Positions 36,293 to 43,681 of a stretch of 64,000 nucleotides of DNA are shown here, one piece after another. Below the pieces are notes generated by a model. That model ran no database searches. It saw only the letters and a list, made by a program, of their open reading frames with translations, and was not told the origin of the DNA. The stretch's first letter is position 1. Each line of letters begins with the position of its first letter. Position numbers and translations under genes: made by a program. Origin of the DNA: Oscillospiraceae bacterium (GTDB lineage Bacteria > Bacillota > Clostridia > Oscillospirales > Ruminococcaceae); the NCBI GenBank assembly GCA_030539275.1, contig JAUNSK010000001.1, forward strand, positions 16,788 to 80,787, given 5' to 3'.

Positions 36293-37081
36293 ATGATAAC
36301 AAAAAAGACAGCTGTGGTAACAGGGGCTTCTTCAGGTATGGGCAGAATATTTGCCAGAAAGCTCGACGCAACAAAAAAATATGATGAAATATGGCTCATA
36401 GCAAGAAATCGTGAAAAGCTTGAGAAAACAGCTGATGAACTCAGTTCAAAAGTAAGAATAATTCAGGCGGATCTGACAAAGGAAGAGGGAATAAAAAAAT
36501 ATAAAGAAATGCTCATAAGTCAGAGTCCGTCAGTGACTGCTCTTGTCAATGCGGCAGGCTTCGGCTTTTTCGGCGATTCACTGAAAATGGATCCGGATAA
36601 ACTGGCTTTGATGGTTGAACTCAACTGCAAGGCACTGATGAACATGACATATGCAACTCTTCCCTATATGAAAGCAGGTGCTGAGATCTATCAGTTTGCT
36701 TCAAGAGCAGCATTTCAGCCGGTTCCGTTTATAAGTGTTTATTCTGCAACCAAGGCTTTCGTTCTGAGTTTTTCAAGATCTCTTAATGTTGAGCTTGCAT
36801 CAAGAAAAATCAAAGTTATGGCTTTATGTCCGGCCTGGGTACAGACAGAATTTTTCGATACAGCAGTGCTTGACAAATCTATAAGCTATTATGACAAGAT
36901 CTATGACCCTGAGAAGATCGTATCAAAAGCGATGAAGGATATGAGCCGTAGCCGGGACATTTCTATTTATGGGTTTACAAACCTTTCTACAATAGTAATA
37001 TCCAAGATCCTTCCGCACAGACTCTTTATGAAAATGTGGTGCGGTCAGCAGAAAATTGATCCCGGAAAGGAACGTCCATGA
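36293..37081 (+). CDS. Short-chain dehydrogenase/reductase
   Basis: 262-residue SDR. Cofactor motif TAVVTGASSGMGRIFARKL (~6-24), NAAGFGFFG (~83-91), active-site Ser followed by YSATKAF (Tyr and Lys of the YxxxK motif, ~147-153). NADP preference is possible. The GGAGG ribosome binding site is five to seven bases before the ATG. Its stop overlaps the start of the HAD phosphatase gene (ATGA), so the two are coupled. Together with the downstream acyl-ligase/acyltransferase gene it suggests a lipid-modifying route. Confidence 0.88.
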   Translation: MITKKTAVVTGASSGMGRIFARKLDATKKYDEIWLIARNREKLEKTADELSSKVRIIQADLTKEEGIKKYKEMLISQSPSVTALVNAAGFGFFGDSLKMDPDKLALMVELNCKALMNMTYATLPYMKAGAEIYQFASRAAFQPVPFISVYSATKAFVLSFSRSLNVELASRKIKVMALCPAWVQTEFFDTAVLDKSISYYDKIYDPEKIVSKAMKDMSRSRDISIYGFTNLSTIVISKILPHRLFMKMWCGQQKIDPGKERP

Positions 37082-37794
37082 ATTTAGATACACTTCTCAG
37101 CGAAAAGAAAATCAAAACGGCAGTATTTGATATTGATGATACAGTTTCTTTTACAAACTTTGTGATGCTTTACTGTTTTCTTAAAAGCAGAAAAATGAAA
37201 GAAGAAACACGTATAAAAAAAGCTTTATGGCTTGCAGGATTTATTTCTTTCAAGGTTCCGGAGTACCTGCTGCTTGACTGTATTGACAGAAAGTATTTTC
37301 TGGGCAGCTATGTAAATTCTTTCAGCGAATTCACTGTTGAAGAAATAGATAAATGGTCTGAAGTATATTTTAACAGCAAGATAAAAAAGCTTATAATACC
37401 GGAAACCGAAAGACTGATAAGAAAGCTTAAGTCAAACGGGGTAAAGGTTGAACTTCTTTCCATGACACTCGACATTCTGGCTTCAAAGTATGCAAAGTAT
37501 TTTGACTGTCCGTACCATGCTCTGAAAACAACTCAGAAAAATGGTCATGCATATGTAGATAAAAGCCAGATAAGGGATTTCAAACTAAGGGAAGTCAGAA
37601 AGTTTGACTCCGGAGGGCTGCTTGCCGCTGCAGATTCAAGGCATGACCTGCCTGTTCTCAGATATGCACAGTATGCAGTAATAGTCGGAAAAGACAAAAA
37701 GAAATGGATGGATGAGGCAGGAAGATATCTTTTTTTACATATACGATCATCCGGACAGAATATGACTCAGAAATTAAGATTTGTACTTAGCTAA
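37078..37794 (+). CDS. HAD-IB family phosphatase
   Basis: 238-residue haloacid-dehalogenase phosphatase of the IB (SerB-like) group. Motif I FDIDDTVS (~18-25), motif II Ser/Thr in ELLSMT (~122-127), motif III Lys around KSQIRDFKLREV and motif IV DSRHDLPVL (~187-195). Motif I reads DIDDT rather than DFDGT, as in membrane-lipid HAD-IB proteins. These are often next to or fused to PlsC acyltransferases. It overlaps the SDR stop codon by four bases. Substrate could be a lipid phosphate such as lysophosphatidate or phosphatidylglycerol phosphate, not proven. Confidence 0.82.
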   Translation: MNLDTLLSEKKIKTAVFDIDDTVSFTNFVMLYCFLKSRKMKEETRIKKALWLAGFISFKVPEYLLLDCIDRKYFLGSYVNSFSEFTVEEIDKWSEVYFNSKIKKLIIPETERLIRKLKSNGVKVELLSMTLDILASKYAKYFDCPYHALKTTQKNGHAYVDKSQIRDFKLREVRKFDSGGLLAAADSRHDLPVLRYAQYAVIVGKDKKKWMDEAGRYLFLHIRSSGQNMTQKLRFVLS

Positions 37795-37872
37795 AATATT
37801 TATTTTATATTTTATTAATAAACAAATTCTTTAATATATTTTCTATACTACTGACAAAGAGGTTTTGACATA

Positions 37873-40491
37873 ATGAATAGTAAAAGTGAAATACTAAGTG
37901 ATTATATAACAGAAGAACTTGAAAAGTGCAGTCCTGATAAGATTATTTTCAGATATATCAGAGAAAGCGGCTCTCAGATCGATATATCCTGCGGCGAAAT
38001 AATTAAAATGATGGACTCTGCAGCAGACTGTCTTGTATCATGCGGCTTAAAACGCGGTGACAGGGTAGTTATGACATCACCTACACAGCCGTACTATATG
38101 ATCGCAATACTTGCTGCAATAAAGGCAGGAATCGTACCGGTACTGCTTGATACTTCAATGGAACAAACCACCTTCAATCAGGTTCTGGACCTTGTTGAGG
38201 CAAAGGGTGTTATGACGATACCGGCTCTGATAAACAAAATACCGGATAGTTTTATTAAAACTGTGCCGGTATTTGATATTTCTGAGGGAATATCCTTTGC
38301 ACATGGATCAATACACTCTGTGGATGATTCGCTTGAGCCGACAACAGCAGTAGATCCCGATGATGAAATAATTATTTTTTCATCCGGAACAACAAGCAAT
38401 ATAAAGGGAGTCGGAATATCACACAAGGCAAATTACCTGTTTACCCATGATGTGCCTCACCTTTATGACTGCCATGACTATGATTCATCTTTTCTGGCTA
38501 TACTTCCTCTCTCACATGTGGCAGGATTTATCAGCGCATTTTCTTTTCTGTTTCAGAAAAATGAGATATTCATGATAGAAAACTGTACAGCTTCTAAAAT
38601 GCCGGCTGCAATACATCACTTTAATCCGGATGTAATTCTTGGTGTTCCCAAGATCCTTGAAGCCTTTATGAATAAAATAGAACAGGAACTTAGTAAAAAA
38701 CCGCTGATAATATCTGCAACAATACATAAGCTTATGCGGTTGTCACTGTCTGTAAGAAAAGAACATGATATCAATATAGGTGCAAAGATATTCCGTCCGC
38801 TGCTCAATAAGGCATTTGGTAAAAATGCGAGAGTTATTGCATCAGGAGGTGCAGCTCTTAAGCAGGAAGTAATTGAATACTTTGCGGCCCTTGGTCTTAC
38901 AGTAGTCAATGTATATGCCGCTACTGAAACATCTCCTAATTTTGTAATAACAAATATTCATGACTACAAAACAAAATGTACCGGAATGATCGCACAGGAT
39001 TATATTGATGTACAGATCCTCAATCCTGACAGTGAAGGAATAGGCGAGATCGCGGTAAAATCACCAGGTGTTATGAAGGGATACTTCAAGGATCCTGAAA
39101 CTACACGTGCAGCGTTTAATGAAAAGGGATACTTTCTTACAGGTGACTACGGCCGCATGGAAGGCCGGTATATTACGGTAACAGGCCGTAAAAAAGAAGC
39201 TATAGCGCTTTCAAACGGTGAAAAGGTATCTCCTGATATGGTAGAGAGTTCATACCTTTCAGTTATGGGACCTGTACCATACGCAGTATGCGGAGTTCAG
39301 TTTCCTGAAAATGAATCTTTTGATACGATCTGCCTGTTTGCTGAGGGAAGCTTTACACAGGATGACCGCAAAAAAATTACGGATGACGTTCTTGCAAAGG
39401 CTTCACAGCTTCACGATAATTATAAGGTGAAAAAAGTATTCTTTATAGAAAAAATTCCGAGAACTTCTATTGGCAAGTGTAAACGGTTTGAACTCAAGGA
39501 TATTGCACTTAATATGTCTGTACCTGACAGCAGTCAGTCAAGGTCAGAAAAGATGAAGACCAGAAAGACCGGTAAAAACGAAACTGTTTATTCATGGCTC
39601 TGCGGTCAGCTGACCAGTATATGTGACAATAAATGTGAGATCACGCAGGATTCAACTCTGAATTCTGACCTTGCACTCAGCTCTCTTGATATGCTTGACC
39701 TGTGTGTTGCTGCTGAAACCAGGTATCATGTAAATATGCAGCAGACACTTGACAATGATATAACTGTCGGAAAACTTGCAGCATTTATTGAAGAAAACAA
39801 ATCTGAGGGCCGCAGAAAAAATCTTTCGGCAACTGACAAAACATATCCGAAAAAGAAAACCAGACTTTCCATGATGGGACTTTCTGTTATACAGTTTCTG
39901 AGCAGATGCCTGTGGAAGTTTAATGTAGATGGTCTTGAAAACATACCTGAGAACGGCAGCGTACTTATCTGTCCGAATCACCAGACCTATCTTGATGCAA
40001 TGTGGGTCTCATCTTTTCTGAGCCATCAGCAGAAGAAAAGCCTCAAATGCATGGCGGCTCACGAATTCCTTGATAAATGGTACACCAGAGGTGTATTCAG
40101 CATGCTCGGAGGAATTCCGGTAGACCGTTCCGGAAATGCATCATCTGCCATGCACCGCTGCATCGAATGTCTTGAAAATGAGGACAGTGTTGTGATCATT
40201 CATCCTGAAGGAACAAGAACAAGAACAACGAAAATAGGTGAATTCAAGCAGGGTGCAGCTGCGATAGCAATGAAATCAAATACAGTTATAGTTCCGGCAC
40301 TTATAGAAGGAGGCTGCGAGGTGTATCCTGTGGGCAGAAAACTTCCGAGGATACTGAATCCGGGTCATTTTTCAAGGAGAAAAATCAACATCCATTTCGG
40401 AAAACCGATATCACCGGATGAGGAAACTCCTGAGGTGCTGACGCAGAGACTTAAAAAAGAAGTTATAAATCTTAAGAACCAGGCTTCGTAA
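37873..40491 (+). CDS. Acyl-AMP ligase / acyl carrier protein / PlsC acyltransferase fusion
   Basis: 872-residue three-domain protein. Residues 1-~545 form an AMP-dependent ligase: P-loop SSGTTSNIKG (170-179), VYAATETSP (~350), LTGDYGRMEGRYITVTGRKK (~416-436), and the catalytic Lys in RTSIGKCKR (~532). Residues ~565-640 form an acyl carrier domain with phosphopantetheine Ser604 in LALSSLDML (the usual DSL is SSL). Residues ~680-872 form a PlsC acyltransferase with NHQTYLD (His703, H-x4-D) and HPEGTRTRT. The ligase would activate a fatty acid, load it onto the carrier domain and pass it to a lysolipid. E. coli Aas carries the same activities in the order PlsC-ligase. Own start at an AGAGG site 78 bases after the phosphatase. 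Confidence 0.88.
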   Translation: MNSKSEILSDYITEELEKCSPDKIIFRYIRESGSQIDISCGEIIKMMDSAADCLVSCGLKRGDRVVMTSPTQPYYMIAILAAIKAGIVPVLLDTSMEQTTFNQVLDLVEAKGVMTIPALINKIPDSFIKTVPVFDISEGISFAHGSIHSVDDSLEPTTAVDPDDEIIIFSSGTTSNIKGVGISHKANYLFTHDVPHLYDCHDYDSSFLAILPLSHVAGFISAFSFLFQKNEIFMIENCTASKMPAAIHHFNPDVILGVPKILEAFMNKIEQELSKKPLIISATIHKLMRLSLSVRKEHDINIGAKIFRPLLNKAFGKNARVIASGGAALKQEVIEYFAALGLTVVNVYAATETSPNFVITNIHDYKTKCTGMIAQDYIDVQILNPDSEGIGEIAVKSPGVMKGYFKDPETTRAAFNEKGYFLTGDYGRMEGRYITVTGRKKEAIALSNGEKVSPDMVESSYLSVMGPVPYAVCGVQFPENESFDTICLFAEGSFTQDDRKKITDDVLAKASQLHDNYKVKKVFFIEKIPRTSIGKCKRFELKDIALNMSVPDSSQSRSEKMKTRKTGKNETVYSWLCGQLTSICDNKCEITQDSTLNSDLALSSLDMLDLCVAAETRYHVNMQQTLDNDITVGKLAAFIEENKSEGRRKNLSATDKTYPKKKTRLSMMGLSVIQFLSRCLWKFNVDGLENIPENGSVLICPNHQTYLDAMWVSSFLSHQQKKSLKCMAAHEFLDKWYTRGVFSMLGGIPVDRSGNASSAMHRCIECLENEDSVVIIHPEGTRTRTTKIGEFKQGAAAIAMKSNTVIVPALIEGGCEVYPVGRKLPRILNPGHFSRRKINIHFGKPISPDEETPEVLTQRLKKEVINLKNQAS

Positions 40492-40530
40492 TAAACATAA
40501 TATTTAAAGACAAATAAAAAGGATGATAAC

Positions 40531-41424
40531 ATGCAGGTAAACCGATTATTTGAAATAATATATATACTCCTTGAACGAAAGACTGTGACAGCAGCTCAGC
40601 TTGCTTCAAAGTTTGAGGTATCAACAAGGACGATCTACAGGGATATAGAGACTCTTTCTCAGGCCGGGATACCTGTATATATGAGCAAGGGCAGCAAGGG
40701 AGGAATATCTCTGCTGCCTGAGTTCATATTGAATAAGGCTGTTCTTACAAGTCAGGAAAAAGCTGATATTCTGTCAGCAATGAAGGCTGTCAGCGCAGTG
40801 AACTTTACAAAGAATGATTCAGCTCTTGGCAAACTTGACAGCATGCTCGGAAGCAGCGCATCAGACTGGATCGAAGTTGATTTTTCAGCATGGGGAAATA
40901 CTGAAAATGAAGCTGAGAACTTCAGAAATCTTAAGTCTGCTATTCTTGAAAAGCTCGAAGTACAGTTTACATATGCCAGCGGTAAAATGCAGAAGACGAG
41001 CAGACGGGTAATGCCTCTGAAACTTGTTTTCAAGGGGGCAGCATGGTACCTTTACGCTTTCTGCAAAAAGCGCAGTGATTACAGATTTTTCAAACTCAGA
41101 AGAATAGATTCACTGTGTGTGTGTGAGGAACACTTTGAAATGAATGCACCTGTTACGACACTCCTCAGGATGCCTGATAAAAAGCCGATGGTTAAGGCAG
41201 TCCTTCAGATATCCGGACGTATGGCTTTCAGAGTCTGCGATGAGATAAGTGACTATTCAGAAGACGAAAACGGAAATTTTCTCTGTCAGGTATTTTTACC
41301 TGACATAAAGACAGTATGCGATTACGCAGCGTCATATGGTGAAAACTGTCTGATCATCGAACCGAAAGCTGCTTATGATGAGCTTAGACGCAGAATAAGA
41401 AAAATGTCAGAAATATATAAATGA
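40531..41424 (+). CDS. WYL-domain transcriptional regulator (YafY/DeoR-like)
   Basis: 297-residue regulator with an N-terminal HTH_11 domain (LFEIIYILLERKTVTAAQLA, KFEVSTRTIYRDIETLSQAG), a WYL ligand-binding domain (~130-215; FTYASGKMQKTSRRVMPL, WYLYAFCKKRSDYRFFKLRRI) and a C-terminal WCX-type extension. The YxxAxC...RxFRxxRI pattern is intact. It follows the ligase/ACP/PlsC gene by 39 bases and may control the lipid genes. Start at ATG with AAAGGATG. Confidence 0.88.
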   Translation: MQVNRLFEIIYILLERKTVTAAQLASKFEVSTRTIYRDIETLSQAGIPVYMSKGSKGGISLLPEFILNKAVLTSQEKADILSAMKAVSAVNFTKNDSALGKLDSMLGSSASDWIEVDFSAWGNTENEAENFRNLKSAILEKLEVQFTYASGKMQKTSRRVMPLKLVFKGAAWYLYAFCKKRSDYRFFKLRRIDSLCVCEEHFEMNAPVTTLLRMPDKKPMVKAVLQISGRMAFRVCDEISDYSEDENGNFLCQVFLPDIKTVCDYAASYGENCLIIEPKAAYDELRRRIRKMSEIYK

Positions 41425-41449
41425 ATTTATAAAAATATACAAATATCAT

Positions 41450-41478
41450 TTGATTTTTTGAAGTTAATATGCTATAAT
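41450..41478 (+). promoter_or_regulatory. Predicted sigma-A promoter of the phasin-like/UbiB genes
   Basis: TTGATT, 17-base spacer, TATAAT, about 43 bases before the start at 41521. Confidence 0.72.
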
Positions 41479-41520
41479 AATGAAAACAAAGCATAATAAT
41501 AATCAAAAGGAGGAGTTAAT

Positions 41521-41886
41521 ATGTCTATCGATTTCAGTGAAAATATAAAAAAGGTGATGCTTCTGGGGATAGGAGCAATGGCTGCAACAGCTGAAAAGTC
41601 AAAGGATCTTATAGATGAGTTTGTGAAGAAGGGTGAACTCACTGTTGAACAGGGCAAGACCCTCAATGAAGAGCTTAAGCATAATATAAAGGAAAAGGTG
41701 GACAATGTATCAGAAACAATATTCTCATGCAAATGTGATAAAGCAGCTGATACAAGAGTATCAGCTGATGAGATCATAAGCAGTATCGATTCTATGAATG
41801 AAGAAGAAATTGCTGCAATAAAAGCCAAGCTCGATGCAATGAATCAGAAGACTGATGAAGTGGCAGAAGATGAAAAATCAGTCTGA
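41521..41886 (+). CDS. Phasin-like helical protein
   Basis: 121 residues, predicted to be almost all helix. The N-terminal part (GIGAMAATAEKSKDLIDEFVKKGELTVEQGKTLNEEL) has the pattern of the phasin/PhaF-like and YwaF-type proteins that commonly precede UbiB kinases in Firmicutes. A Cys-x-Cys (SCKCDK, ~62-67) interrupts the helices. The AGGAGG site is seven bases before the ATG. It overlaps the next gene. A role as partner of the kinase is inferred from context. Confidence 0.75.
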   Translation: MSIDFSENIKKVMLLGIGAMAATAEKSKDLIDEFVKKGELTVEQGKTLNEELKHNIKEKVDNVSETIFSCKCDKAADTRVSADEIISSIDSMNEEEIAAIKAKLDAMNQKTDEVAEDEKSV

Positions 41887-43450
41887 AAACAGCAAAAGGC
41901 TTCAGGAGATATTGTCCATTCTTAAAAAGCATGAGATAGTTAAGGGCTTATCGCCTGAAAAACTCCGGCTTATTCTTGAAGATTTCGGTCCGACATTTGT
42001 AAAGCTCGGACAGATAATGTCAATGAGAAGTGACGTCCTTCCTGTTGCATACTGTCATGAGCTTGAAAAACTGAGGGCAGATGTAAATCCTCTCACCTTT
42101 GAAAAAATAGTCGGTGTTCTTGAGGATGAATACGGAATGAATACTGATGAGATATTTTCGTCAATTGAAGCGGAGCCTCTTGGTTCCGCTTCAATAGCTC
42201 AGGTACATGCAGCAGTACTGAAAGACGGTACAAAAATAGTTGTCAAGGTTCAGCGTCCTGATATCAGGGAGGTAATGGCTGTTGATTTTTCACTGATGAG
42301 AAAGGCGGTCAAAGCACTGAAACTGATTCCTGTCGGTGAAATGATAGATTTCAACATGGTGCTTGATGAACTGTGGACAGTATCTCAGCAGGAGCTTGAT
42401 TTTCTGGTCGAGGCAAAGCATGCACAGGAATTTTATGAACTCAATAAAGACATCGAGTATGTCACATGTCCTGTTATCAATACAAGGCTCACGACATCAA
42501 AAGTACTGGTTATGGAGTATATTGACGGCTTCGCTGTCGATAACATGGAAAAGATCCGGGAAAACGGGTATGATCCTGATGAAATAGGAACGAAGCTTGC
42601 TGAAAATTATGTAAAACAGGTTGTTGACGACGGTTTTTTTCATGCTGATCCGCACCCGGGCAATATCCGCATACGTGACGGCAAGATAGTCTGGATCGAT
42701 ATGGGAATGATGGGGCGGCTGTCAAACAAGGATAAGTCGCTTATCAAATCGGCAGTAAGGGCTGTTGCTGAAAATGATGTAAACGGACTTAAGTCCGTGA
42801 TCCTTCAGATGGGTTTCTGCAACGCACCGGTCAATCATATCAGGCTTTATGCAGACATAGATAATCTTCTGGAGAAATATGCTTCATGTGATCTCGGTTC
42901 AATGAATATGGGAAAAATACTTGAAGAGGTCTCAACTGTAGCAGCTGCTCATAAAATAACGCTTCCCAAAGGGGTTCTTATTCTTGTAAGAGGAATGATT
43001 ACTATCGAGGGAGTACTGAGTGAGATAAGTCCTGACCTTAATGTCGTTATGATCACAAAAAATCATGTCGTTGCTGATTTTCTTGATGACTTTGATATAA
43101 AGAAGGGTGTAGAGAGCGGTGCAAGAAGGATCTATGCATCCACATCAAAGTCTCTTGATATTCCGTCACTTTGCGCTGATCTTCTGAGAACCGCAATAAA
43201 GGGACAGGCAAAGTTAAATATGGATATTACAGGTTCGAAGGAGCCGCTTGACAAGATCGATGCAATGGTTACAAAGCTTATTGTAGGAATTCTTGCAGCT
43301 TCACTTCTTCTTGGGTCGAGCATCATATGTACAACGGATATGACTCCGAGAACTCTTGGTATTCCTTCTCTTGGATTTCTGGGATACATTACGGCATTTA
43401 TCCTGACTATATGGATAATCATCACATCAAAAAGAAGAAGAAAAAAATAA
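41870..43450 (+). CDS. ABC1/UbiB-family atypical kinase
   Basis: 526-residue ABC1/UbiB kinase-like protein. Family signatures: KLGQIMSMRSDVLP (the KxGQ motif, ~46-59), LGSASIAQVHAAVL (Ala-rich P-loop replacement, ~110-123), VVKVQRP (Lys), FFHADPHPGNI (catalytic loop, ~258-268) and IDMGMMGRL. Two C-terminal transmembrane helices (~470-520) end in a basic tail. In other bacteria UbiB supports lipid-quinone formation; in quinone-free anaerobes the role is unknown. The ATG at 41870 is inside the end of the phasin-like gene (17-base overlap), indicating coupling; 41855 is an alternative. Confidence 0.88.
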   Translation: MKNQSENSKRLQEILSILKKHEIVKGLSPEKLRLILEDFGPTFVKLGQIMSMRSDVLPVAYCHELEKLRADVNPLTFEKIVGVLEDEYGMNTDEIFSSIEAEPLGSASIAQVHAAVLKDGTKIVVKVQRPDIREVMAVDFSLMRKAVKALKLIPVGEMIDFNMVLDELWTVSQQELDFLVEAKHAQEFYELNKDIEYVTCPVINTRLTTSKVLVMEYIDGFAVDNMEKIRENGYDPDEIGTKLAENYVKQVVDDGFFHADPHPGNIRIRDGKIVWIDMGMMGRLSNKDKSLIKSAVRAVAENDVNGLKSVILQMGFCNAPVNHIRLYADIDNLLEKYASCDLGSMNMGKILEEVSTVAAAHKITLPKGVLILVRGMITIEGVLSEISPDLNVVMITKNHVVADFLDDFDIKKGVESGARRIYASTSKSLDIPSLCADLLRTAIKGQAKLNMDITGSKEPLDKIDAMVTKLIVGILAASLLLGSSIICTTDMTPRTLGIPSLGFLGYITAFILTIWIIITSKRRRKK

Positions 43451-43465
43451 GTTTATTTATCAATA

Positions 43466-43512
43466 ATATAAAGCCGCTTATAAATGTCGGGCATTTATAA
43501 GCGGCTTTATAT
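43466..43512 (+). terminator. Long hairpin terminator after UbiB
   Basis: A perfect 21-bp stem (43466-43486 with 43492-43512), 5-base loop, followed by TTTT. Confidence 0.9.
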
Positions 43513-43584
43513 TTTATAAGATATACAGGTGAAATAATTATAATTCTATGTCATACTATGAATATGTAAATATAACAAAAAATA

Positions 43585-43613
43585 TTGACATTAATATATT
43601 ATAACTATATAAT
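43585..43613 (+). promoter_or_regulatory. Consensus sigma-A promoter of the pectin operon
   Basis: TTGACA, 17-base spacer, TATAAT: a perfect consensus, 68 bases before the PL11 start codon. Strong unregulated transcription, or control by a repressor or transcript-level signal, would be expected. Confidence 0.85.
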
Positions 43614-43681
43614 TAGTTTATAGGTGTATAAAAATCATAGTATCATTTGTTAGAGCTAACAAGAAATGAGGAGTGGATAAT

